Shown here: positions 40,901-46,208 of the stretch, piece by piece
Position numbering within the stretch: the first letter of the stretch is position 1
Layout of the letters: every line of letters starts with the position of its first letter
From: Clostridia bacterium
GTDB taxonomy: Bacteria; Bacillota_A; Clostridia; Oscillospirales; CAG-272
Length of the DNA stretch: 46,208 bases
Assembly (NCBI GenBank): GCA_017453335.1
Contig: JAFTKI010000028.1
Coordinates: 1 to 46,208, forward strand
Reading direction: 5' to 3'
The notes under the pieces: generated by a model
What the model was told of the DNA's origin: nothing
Databases searched by the model: none
Seen by the model: only the letters and a program-made list of their open reading frames with translations
Position numbers and translations under genes: made by a program

Positions 40901-41909
40901 CTTGTCCAATATCACAATTCCCGATGGCGTCACATACCTTGGCGAGAATGCATTTTACGAATGCACAAAGCTGATTCAGGTTGAAAATATGGTTTCGTAT
41001 GTTGGAAAATGGGCGATTGACGGTGACACATCCGTAACCTCGATCATCTTGCGCGCCGATACTGTCGGTATTGCCAACTACGCGTTCAACGATCTTTATG
41101 GGCTTACAAGCGTTTCCCTTCCCAACACACTGAAAATAATCGGGGACAGTGCGTTCGCCGGATGTACGGCTCTTACAACTCTTGACATTCCAAACGGCGT
41201 TACATCGATTGGCGAGAGCGCATTTTCCGGATGCACCAACCTATCGATCCAGTCTCTCCCCAACACTGTGACAAGCATTGGAAATTATGCCTTTTCCGAG
41301 TGCCGAGCGTTGAAAGAAATTACGCTTCCAAATAGCCTTGTGAAATTCGGCGACTATGCTTTCAGTAATTGCACGGGACTTTTGAGTGTTACAATTTCAA
41401 ACGGTGTCACCGCCATCAGCAACTACGCGTTTGAGCGTTGCAGTGCTTTGGTAACCGTTGTCATCCCCAACAGCGTGACAAGTATCGGTGAGCAAGCATT
41501 TCTCTCCTGCAAGAGCCTTGTAACTCTCACAATTCCCGACAGCGTAACCTTCATCGGCAGCGGGGCGTTTTGCGCCTCGGGTATTACGGACATCAAGCTC
41601 CCCAATCGGATCACAGTCATTGAGGCAGGCTTGTTCAGCGAAGGTAAAATCACGAGCATCACGATCCCCGAGAATGTAACTCATATTGGAAAAAACGCAT
41701 TCAATCAGTGCCCCAATCTTACAAGCATTGTGATCTCGGGCAGCGTTAAGGAAATTGGTGATTCCGTATTTTACAGATGTACAAAGCTTACAAGCATCAC
41801 ATTCCAAGGTACGGTGGCACAATGGAATGCCATTTCCAAAGCATCGAAGTGGAATTATAAAGCCGCTGCAACAAGCGTAACCTGCACCGACGGCACGGTA
41901 TCCATCTAA
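37956..41909 (+). CDS. Large surface lipoprotein: CxxC-knuckle repeats followed by BspA-type leucine-rich repeats
   Basis: The 1317-residue protein is exported and lipidated (ALAGC, Cys25). A short Asn/Asp-rich spacer follows. Residues about 78-575 contain 13 CxxC knuckles (such as HCSVC, TCSNC, VCSRC) in 35-40-residue modules of the type GHSFGEWxVTxPAGCExxGxE. Residues about 590-1270 are LRR_5/BspA repeats of about 23 residues (IPNSVTSIGxxAFxGCTxL), over 20 copies. The usual C-terminal cap (FQGTVAQWNAI, then CTDG) is present. BspA-like proteins bind host or bacterial surface ligands in other species. Here adhesion is inferred. The knuckles could bind zinc. No LPxTG or transmembrane anchor is present at the C-terminus. 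It has its own promoter and terminator. Confidence 0.9.
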   Translation: MKKTLLTLLTICILTCVCLFALAGCGEDSTATPPTNGENANGNENNDPNNGQSNTPNKDQSNDTENDTGNGSGTVVIDPCTDGHTEVIDAAKEATCTETGLTEGKHCSVCNKVLTKQTEIATTGHSYSEWHVTSPSGCETKGEQVRTCSVCKTVDTQEIAATGHSFGDWTVSVPAVGNTDGLETRVCSACKETETRPIPATGHSFGSWTVTVPSSCEETGEEVRICSICRERETRSIPARGHSEVIDAAVAPDCTNAGLTEGKHCASCKKVLLSQTTIPSTGHSFGEWTVTKQPTESANGEKRRNCANCDTFETDVVAALAHDHSKWEQITLPATDAACTESGLTEGKKCAGCGEILVSQQSIPATGHSWGDWIVTTPAGCESNGTETKTCSNCQGKQTQDIPATGHSFGEWVVTTPAGCESNGTETKTCSGCQGKQTQDIPATGHAWGDWSVSVPAGCEDWGEEKQVCSVCGGNQTRATAPTGHTEAIDEYIAPTCTATGLTEGKYCAFCGKVLVEQYEIEATGHTWGDWVATTPAKCESGGVETLSCQNCSEKQTREISALGHNYVDGVCSRCGAVIRYSTGLVFQSNGDGTCRLYHLGECTDIDVVIPPTSPEGWRVTTIWYEAFRDCRNIKSVIIPNTVTYIDGRVFSGCTNLTSVTIPNSVEFIGEEAFAECGNLKDFTIPESVTGLACNAFDQCYQLIEEENGITYVKNWAIGGNASKTSIIFREGTVGIAGGAFCERTRLTGVTFPESLRTISHSAFDGCTKLKVINFAENGNLTTIQSLAFNDCTTLSNIVIPKSVTLLGWQVFSYCTKLSNVAFADGSNLKTVSDNAFLGCTKLQSIVLPNSVEFIGASGFSECTSLSSVTLPNRLISIENWTFNGCTSLSSITIPNSVTAIGSCAFQNCTALSSITIPKNVTAIGQSAFSGCSNLTSVIFAPDSQLKSIEGQAFYQCTRLESIEIPSSVTSIGFGTFYGCTGLSNITIPDGVTYLGENAFYECTKLIQVENMVSYVGKWAIDGDTSVTSIILRADTVGIANYAFNDLYGLTSVSLPNTLKIIGDSAFAGCTALTTLDIPNGVTSIGESAFSGCTNLSIQSLPNTVTSIGNYAFSECRALKEITLPNSLVKFGDYAFSNCTGLLSVTISNGVTAISNYAFERCSALVTVVIPNSVTSIGEQAFLSCKSLVTLTIPDSVTFIGSGAFCASGITDIKLPNRITVIEAGLFSEGKITSITIPENVTHIGKNAFNQCPNLTSIVISGSVKEIGDSVFYRCTKLTSITFQGTVAQWNAISKASKWNYKAAATSVTCTDGTVSI
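39054..39287 (+). repeat. Tandem 117-bp coding duplication in the knuckle region
   Basis: Two adjacent 39-codon units (39054-39170 and 39171-39287) encode almost identical modules and are nearly identical in DNA, which indicates recent duplication or ongoing copy-number change. Confidence 0.85.
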
Positions 41910-41933
41910 ACCAATTCAAAATTCATACCAAAT

Positions 41934-41955
41934 GGGCTCCGCGGTCGCGGAGCCC
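41934..41955. terminator. Convergent terminator
   Basis: Perfect 10-bp GC-rich arms (41934-41943 and 41946-41955) with a tiny loop, between the surface lipoprotein (+) and alcohol dehydrogenase (-). Confidence 0.75.
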
Positions 41956-41978
41956 TTCGTTTATGCGGTTTTGATATT

Positions 41979-43148
41979 TCAGACCATCAATTTGTAGATT
42001 TTTTCGCAGTCCTCGGGATACAGACGCACAAAGCCCTCAATATAACCCGGTCTGCCGTTGCCGTTGCACAAAACGTTCACCATGTGGGGGATATCCTCTT
42101 CCTTGGCACCAAGCTCCGCGAAATTCTTAGGCATGCCGATCGAAACGAGGAAACGGCGCAATGCCTCAATTCCCTCTTTTGCCGTCTTTTCGGGGTTCGC
42201 AAAGTCCATCTGACAGCCCCAAACGCGTACCGCCATCTGTGCAAAGCGCATCACGTCATGGTGCATTACATACGTGAAGACCGCAGGCATGGTAACCGCA
42301 AGTCCCGCACCGTGTGCGCAATCGTACTTTGCCGAAAGCTCATGCTCTACGCTGTGGCTGTTCCAGTCCTGTGTGCGTCCAACACCGCAGGAATTGTTGT
42401 GTGCCATCATACCCGCCCACATAATGTTTGCGCGCGCCTCATAGCAATTCGGATCGGCGATCACGCGAGGCCCCTCGTGGATCATGGTCAACAGCAGTGC
42501 CTCGATCAAGCGGTCGGTCACCTCAACCTCTTTCGTGTTGGTCAGATAACGCTCATACAGATGCGCCATGATGTCGGTGATTCCGCAAGCAGACTGGTAT
42601 GCAGGCAGAGTTTGCGTCAATGCGGGATTGAGAATACTGAACTTGGGGCGCAGTACGTCACTTCCCGTTCCGCGCTTGAAGTCGCCGTGAGTGATCACGG
42701 TATTGGTGCTTCCCTCACTTCCCGCCGCGGCAATGGTCAGAACCGTTCCCACGGGCAGGGCGCGCTCGATCTTCTTACCGCTGTAGAAATCCCAGAAATC
42801 GCCGTCGTACAAAGCACCCATAGCGATCGCCTTGGAGGAATCTATGGTGCTTCCGCCGCCCACAGCCAAAATGAAATCCACCCCCTCGCGGCGGCAAAGA
42901 TCAATTCCTTTGTAGACCAAATCACTCTTAGGGTTGGGCTGAACACCGCCAAGCAAAACATAGGCGATCTGCTCGCGCTCCAGCGATGCCTTCACGCGAT
43001 CCAAAAGTCCCGAGCGAACAACACTTCCGCCGCCGTAATGGATCAGCACCTTCGTGCCGCCAAAGCGCTTGACACAGGCACCTGTATCGTTCTCGGTATC
43101 CTTACCGAATGCAAAAAAAGTAGGCGCATAAAACGTAAAATTATTCAT
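41979..43148 (-). CDS. Iron-containing alcohol dehydrogenase (YqhD/BdhA type)
   Basis: The 389-residue group III alcohol dehydrogenase is probably NADPH-dependent and reduces aldehydes. The nucleotide site GGGS is at 97-100. Metal ligands D192, H196, H265 and H279 lie two residues before those of E. coli YqhD (D194, H198, H267, H281). Length matches the family. It starts 20 nt after the stop of the glycerate kinase gene, so the two form an operon. A role in detoxifying or fermenting aldehydes linked to glycerate or glyoxylate metabolism is inference. Confidence 0.93.
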   Translation of the reverse strand: MNNFTFYAPTFFAFGKDTENDTGACVKRFGGTKVLIHYGGGSVVRSGLLDRVKASLEREQIAYVLLGGVQPNPKSDLVYKGIDLCRREGVDFILAVGGGSTIDSSKAIAMGALYDGDFWDFYSGKKIERALPVGTVLTIAAAGSEGSTNTVITHGDFKRGTGSDVLRPKFSILNPALTQTLPAYQSACGITDIMAHLYERYLTNTKEVEVTDRLIEALLLTMIHEGPRVIADPNCYEARANIMWAGMMAHNNSCGVGRTQDWNSHSVEHELSAKYDCAHGAGLAVTMPAVFTYVMHHDVMRFAQMAVRVWGCQMDFANPEKTAKEGIEALRRFLVSIGMPKNFAELGAKEEDIPHMVNVLCNGNGRPGYIEGFVRLYPEDCEKIYKLMV

Positions 43149-43168
43149 AACCCTATCCTTTCCAAATT

Positions 43169-44314
43169 TTATTTATCACAAAATGTTTTGATCAACAAAA
43201 GGACCTGCTCGGCGGTATTTGCAAGATTTTGCGTTGCAACCGATGGTTTCATTGCTCGCTCCAACGGCATTGCCGCAGGAACGATCGGGAAAAAGGCATC
43301 GATGCCCTCGGCATTCACAGCACGCGCCGCGTCGGTAACACAGCCCGCCAGCGCAACCACGGGCTTTCCGCTTTGCTTGGCAAGACGCGCCACACCAACA
43401 GGCGCTTTCCCCATCGCGGTCTGTCCGTCAAGTCTCCCCTCTCCCGTGATCACAAGATCGGCATCGGCAAACAACTCCTTTGCATGCAAAGCGTCCAAGA
43501 CCAACGTGATCCCCGATTTCAGCTTTGCGCCAAGATACGACATACAGGCAAAGCCCATGCCGCCTGCCGCACCTGCCCCCGCATATTCGGGATCCGCGTT
43601 CGGCAATACCTGTTGTGTGAGTTTTGCATAGTCTGCCAGTAACACGTCCATATATTTCACGTCCTCGGGAGTTGCTCCCTTTTGAGGTGCATAGACAGCA
43701 CTGCAGCCATTCTCTCCGCAAAGCGGATTTGTGACGTCACAGGCAACGGAAAAGCTGCACGAAGCCAGCTCGGGCAAGGCTCCGTCAAGCCGTATTTCAT
43801 ACAAACCGTTCAGTCCCTCGGCTCCCCTTGGGATCTGCCGTCCCTCGTCATCCAAAAACGCCAATCCCAACGCTTGCAGCATTCCCACGCCGCCATCATT
43901 GGTAGCACTTCCGCCAATCCCGAGAATAAACTGTCTGCAGCCGCGCATCAGCGCATCTCGGATCAACTCGCCCACGCCGTAGGTGGTGGTCTTTTTCGGA
44001 TCGCGCTCGGACTCGGACAACAGCGTCAGTCCCGCTGCCGCCGCCATCTCGATCACGGCAATATTTCCCGGCAGAATCCCGTATCGCGCATCGACCGGTC
44101 TCCCCAAGGGATCGCAAACACGCGCAGAAGCATACACACCGCCGCATCCGCATACCAGAGCGTCCACCGTTCCCTCTCCTCCGTCGGCAAGCGGCAGTAC
44201 ATGCACCTCGGCATCGGGATAAACGCGCCGCACACCCTTGGCAACCGCCTCGCCTGCTTCAAGAGAGGAAAGACTTCCCTTAAAGGAATCCAGCGCCGCC
44301 ACGATCTTTTTCAT
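43169..44314 (-). CDS. Glycerate kinase (GarK/GlxK family)
   Basis: The 381-residue kinase phosphorylates D-glycerate to 2- or 3-phosphoglycerate. Family blocks: ALDSFKGSLSSLEAGEAVAKG at the N-terminus, ADGGEGTVDAL, ILGIGGSATNDGGVGMLQALG, GAGAAGGMGFA and the late ITGEGRLDGQTAMGKAP. The ATG at 44314 starts exactly at the family N-terminus (MKKIVAALDSF); the longer in-frame extension covers the promoter. It is first in an operon with the alcohol dehydrogenase, with a consensus promoter just upstream. Confidence 0.93.
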   Translation of the reverse strand: MKKIVAALDSFKGSLSSLEAGEAVAKGVRRVYPDAEVHVLPLADGGEGTVDALVCGCGGVYASARVCDPLGRPVDARYGILPGNIAVIEMAAAAGLTLLSESERDPKKTTTYGVGELIRDALMRGCRQFILGIGGSATNDGGVGMLQALGLAFLDDEGRQIPRGAEGLNGLYEIRLDGALPELASCSFSVACDVTNPLCGENGCSAVYAPQKGATPEDVKYMDVLLADYAKLTQQVLPNADPEYAGAGAAGGMGFACMSYLGAKLKSGITLVLDALHAKELFADADLVITGEGRLDGQTAMGKAPVGVARLAKQSGKPVVALAGCVTDAARAVNAEGIDAFFPIVPAAMPLERAMKPSVATQNLANTAEQVLLLIKTFCDK

Positions 44315-44335
44315 ACCATCACCGTCCTTTTCTTC

Positions 44336-44364
44336 AGTATACCACACACTGCCCGCTTTGTCAA
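44336..44364 (-). promoter_or_regulatory. Promoter of the glycerate kinase/alcohol dehydrogenase operon
   Basis: On the minus strand TTGACA (44359-44364), 17 bp, TATACT (44336-44341). Confidence 0.8.
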
Positions 44365-44383
44365 CGAAAATCCATCCCAAGCC

Positions 44384-44412
44384 TTGACAATCCCCTCCAA
44401 ATGCGATATAAT
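44384..44412 (+). promoter_or_regulatory. Promoter of the metallo-beta-lactamase-fold gene
   Basis: TTGACA (44384-44389), 17 bp, TATAAT (44407-44412). It lies back to back with the glycerate kinase promoter without overlap. Confidence 0.85.
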
Positions 44413-44448
44413 GAGAGAACAAATATCCGCAAAAAAAGGAGAAACGGT

Positions 44449-45714
44449 ATGAGCGTTTTTTCGATCTGCCCCGAAGAGGGAAAATTGGTGTTACCACCGC
44501 AAAAGCTTGATTTTCTTGACGCTACGGTCTATCCCGCAAGTAACAGTCTGTCGCTTGTGTTGATGCTCCCCCAAGACTTTCGCACCACGTCGCGCGTTCA
44601 CGTGCAGTTCCGCGTGCACATTACCTCGGAAAACACCGCAGATACGGCGGTAATGGACGCGCCGTACTCCACCGTACGCGTCTTACACAAAAACGGCGAG
44701 ACCATCGACTACGGCTTTCGGATGCACCGCTGGAGCCGTCTCAATTTTGACGCAGACGTGACGGTCATCGACCACCGCCCTGCCGTTCTGATGACGGTTC
44801 AAAATGCACAGGGCTTGCGATTGGACTTCACCAAGCCGCAGATCGAAACCGATACGATCCCCACCGAAAATTTGTTGGGCGGTGCCACGCTTTTGCAGCA
44901 GGCTTCCGCGCGTCGCTTGGGTATGGGATATCTGATCACATCGCGCTCGGGTGAGCTTGTGATGATCGACGGCGGCCGTGACAGCAAGGGAGAACTCAAA
45001 GGGGACGCAGAACAGCTTGAACGTCTTCTGCTTGCAAACGGCGGACACGTGAGCGATTGGTTCCTCACGCACTACCACAGCGATCACATCGGTGCCGTGA
45101 TCGAGCTTTTGAATCGAGACAACGAGATCACGATCGACAATATGTATTATGATTTTTCCTTTGACGAGGAATTTTTGAAAAGGCACGGTGGCGCAGAAAT
45201 CAGAAAGATCACCGAGCTGGAGGCTGCCATTAAAAGCTCGGGAAAGGTGCAGAAAATACACACCTTGAAAAAGGGAGACCGCATCCAAAAGGACGGTTTT
45301 TGCGTCAAGGTGCTGAACGATGCGTACCTGCAGTCCCCCACGAACCTCTCAAACGATTCCAGCGTGATCCTGAAGGTCGAAACACCAAGGGAAAATATTT
45401 TGTTTCTCGGAGACATGGGCAATTACGGAACCGCGCTTTTGCAGGACGAGAAATTCGTTCAAGAGATCCGTGACTGCATGATCGTGCAAATGGCTCACCA
45501 CGGACAGGAAGGCTGTGAGGAGGTCTTTTACCGCGAACTGGCAGGCATGAAGATCTGCCTGTACCCTGCGCAGGAATGGCTGTTCGACTGCAACGACCAA
45601 GGAAAAGGTCTTGGCAGCGGACTTTGGGAGACCTTGATGACACGCGGATGGATGCGTGAATTGGACGTGAGAAGAACGTACAGCATGATAGACGGAGACG
45701 TTACCCTCCGATAA
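44449..45714 (+). CDS. Metallo-beta-lactamase-fold hydrolase with unusual N-terminal domain
   Basis: The 421-residue cytoplasmic protein has a C-terminal metallo-beta-lactamase fold of the ComEC/hydrolase type. Metal motifs: LTHYHSDHIGA (HxHxDH), FLGDMG (Asp) and MAHHGQ (His). The first about 150 residues form a beta-rich domain of unknown function (RVHVQFRVHITSENTADTAV). No DNA-uptake membrane domain or signal peptide is present, so this is not ComEC. The ATG at 44449 lies 7 nt after aaggag; a longer start at 44401 would overlap the -10 box. It is monocistronic with its own promoter and terminator. The substrate is unknown. Confidence 0.85.
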   Translation: MSVFSICPEEGKLVLPPQKLDFLDATVYPASNSLSLVLMLPQDFRTTSRVHVQFRVHITSENTADTAVMDAPYSTVRVLHKNGETIDYGFRMHRWSRLNFDADVTVIDHRPAVLMTVQNAQGLRLDFTKPQIETDTIPTENLLGGATLLQQASARRLGMGYLITSRSGELVMIDGGRDSKGELKGDAEQLERLLLANGGHVSDWFLTHYHSDHIGAVIELLNRDNEITIDNMYYDFSFDEEFLKRHGGAEIRKITELEAAIKSSGKVQKIHTLKKGDRIQKDGFCVKVLNDAYLQSPTNLSNDSSVILKVETPRENILFLGDMGNYGTALLQDEKFVQEIRDCMIVQMAHHGQEGCEEVFYRELAGMKICLYPAQEWLFDCNDQGKGLGSGLWETLMTRGWMRELDVRRTYSMIDGDVTLR

Positions 45715-45719
45715 AAACA

Positions 45720-45759
45720 ATACCTGTGTAAGAAAAAGAGCTTGCACAGGTATATTTTT
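45720..45759 (+). terminator. Terminator of the metallo-beta-lactamase-fold gene
   Basis: Thirteen-bp arms (45720-45732 and 45741-45753, one G-U pair) are followed by a T run. Confidence 0.85.
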
Positions 45760-45833
45760 TGCCAAAAAGACGTAGAATAGAAACAGGACAGATCAAAACC
45801 GTTAAAAAAAAGAAAGAAAAACGAAAAAAGGGG

Positions 45834-45862
45834 TTGACAAACGGAAGAGGATGTGTTATAAT
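45834..45862 (+). promoter_or_regulatory. Promoter of the tRNA pair
   Basis: TTGACA (45834-45839), 17 bp, TATAAT (45857-45862), about 50 bp before the first tRNA. Confidence 0.85.
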
Positions 45863-45912
45863 AGGCAATGCGAACCGAACAGGAGCGCAAAAAAGTCTCT
45901 CGGTGCTACCTT

Positions 45913-46001
45913 GCCGGTGTGGCGGAACAGGCAGACGCCCGGGACTTAAAATCCCGTGATACGAAAGTATCGTACCGGTTCGATCCCGGTCACCGGCACC
46001 A
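45913..46001 (+). tRNA. tRNA-Leu (UAA anticodon)
   Basis: The acceptor stem GCCGGTG pairs with CACCGGC (45991-45997). Anticodon loop CTTAAAA gives UAA. A long variable arm (TGATACGAAAGTATCG) marks a class II tRNA. The T loop is GGTTCGATCCC. Discriminator A and encoded CCA are present. Confidence 0.96.
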
Positions 46002-46040
46002 CCGCGGGATGAAGCGCAGTTTCCTATCGGAGCAAAATAT

Positions 46041-46118
<78 letters not shown>

Positions 46119-46123
46119 AAAAG

Positions 46124-46152
46124 AAAAGTCGCGCAAGCGGCTTTTTCTTTTT
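46124..46152 (+). terminator. Terminator of the tRNA operon
   Basis: Arms AAAAGTCGC (46124-46132) and GCGGCTTTT (46137-46145) with a GCAA loop, then a T-rich run. The remaining bases to 46208 are low-complexity ctt/cac repeats with no visible gene. Confidence 0.8.
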
Positions 46153-46208
46153 GTACTCTTCACTCTTCTCTTTTCACTCTTCACTTTTCTCTAAATCTCC
46201 CGCGCGAC

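Noticed and set aside
46002..46040. A third tRNA between the two tRNA genes
   Set aside because: The 39-nt spacer is too short and shows no cloverleaf.

Overview
The window (about 46.2 kb) looks like chromosomal DNA of an anaerobic, endospore-forming gut member of the Clostridia (Bacillota). The signs are a SpoVAF-like germinant-receptor subunit and a SipL-like SPOCS/LysM spore morphogenesis protein, oxygen-sensitive 2-hydroxyacyl-CoA dehydratase activases, a flavodiiron/rubredoxin/ferritin oxygen-defence island, BspA-type leucine-rich repeats, and many textbook TTGACA-17-TATAAT promoters. The exact genus cannot be read from the sequence.

Layout. 1-2166: the tail of an exported protein made of 26-residue CCHC modules, then a lipoprotein HtrA-like protease whose N-terminus carries the same module. 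2220-6246: a Crp/Fnr regulator divergent from a ferredoxin-like protein, an FprA flavodiiron-flavin reductase-rubredoxin fusion, ferritin and rubredoxin. 6370-8993: nitroreductase, MATE exporter and Nudix hydrolase, the last two sharing an interlocked palindromic promoter. 9045-12220 (minus): FAD-dependent oxidoreductase, glycerophosphodiesterase and GpsA-like dehydrogenase. 12468-16616: GH78-like glycosidase and two Gfo/Idh/MocA-type proteins. 16670-18973 (minus): PAP2 phosphatase, CrtO-like acyltransferase and MGDG-synthase-type glycosyltransferase, probably a glycolipid operon. 19114-20180: a frameshifted AI-2E-family transporter. 20321-22685: membrane-anchored cyclophilin, an orphan regulator with a degenerate receiver, and a TIM-barrel isomerase.

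22697-22936 is a nested inverted-repeat element. 22960-25562: S1-domain protein divergent from spoVAF. 25768-30742: a two-gene activase/dehydratase system plus a HAD hydrolase. 30826-31026: a short element with 13-bp terminal inverted repeats. 31067-34853: ABC-F protein behind a self-cleaving S24/XRE repressor, divergent from three small genes with a strong promoter that carries two copies of a candidate operator. 34955-36499: sipL-like gene with a sigma-E-like promoter. 36527-37812: an AT-rich segment with a DUF5104-like lipoprotein gene, bracketed by 22-bp exact inverted repeats. 37956-41909: a 1317-residue lipoprotein with 13 CxxC knuckles followed by BspA leucine-rich repeats. 41979-44314 (minus): iron-type alcohol dehydrogenase and glycerate kinase. 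44449-45714: metallo-beta-lactamase-fold protein. 45913-46118: tRNA-Leu(UAA) and initiator tRNA-Met.

Most intergenic gaps are short and closed by clear hairpin terminators. No phage, integrase, transposase or CRISPR array is visible. The strongest candidates for something undescribed are the repressor-controlled small-gene cluster at 33.07-34.85 kb, the IR-bounded lipoprotein cassette at 36.5-37.8 kb, the PAP2/CrtO/glycosyltransferase operon, and the CCHC module recurring in three exported proteins.
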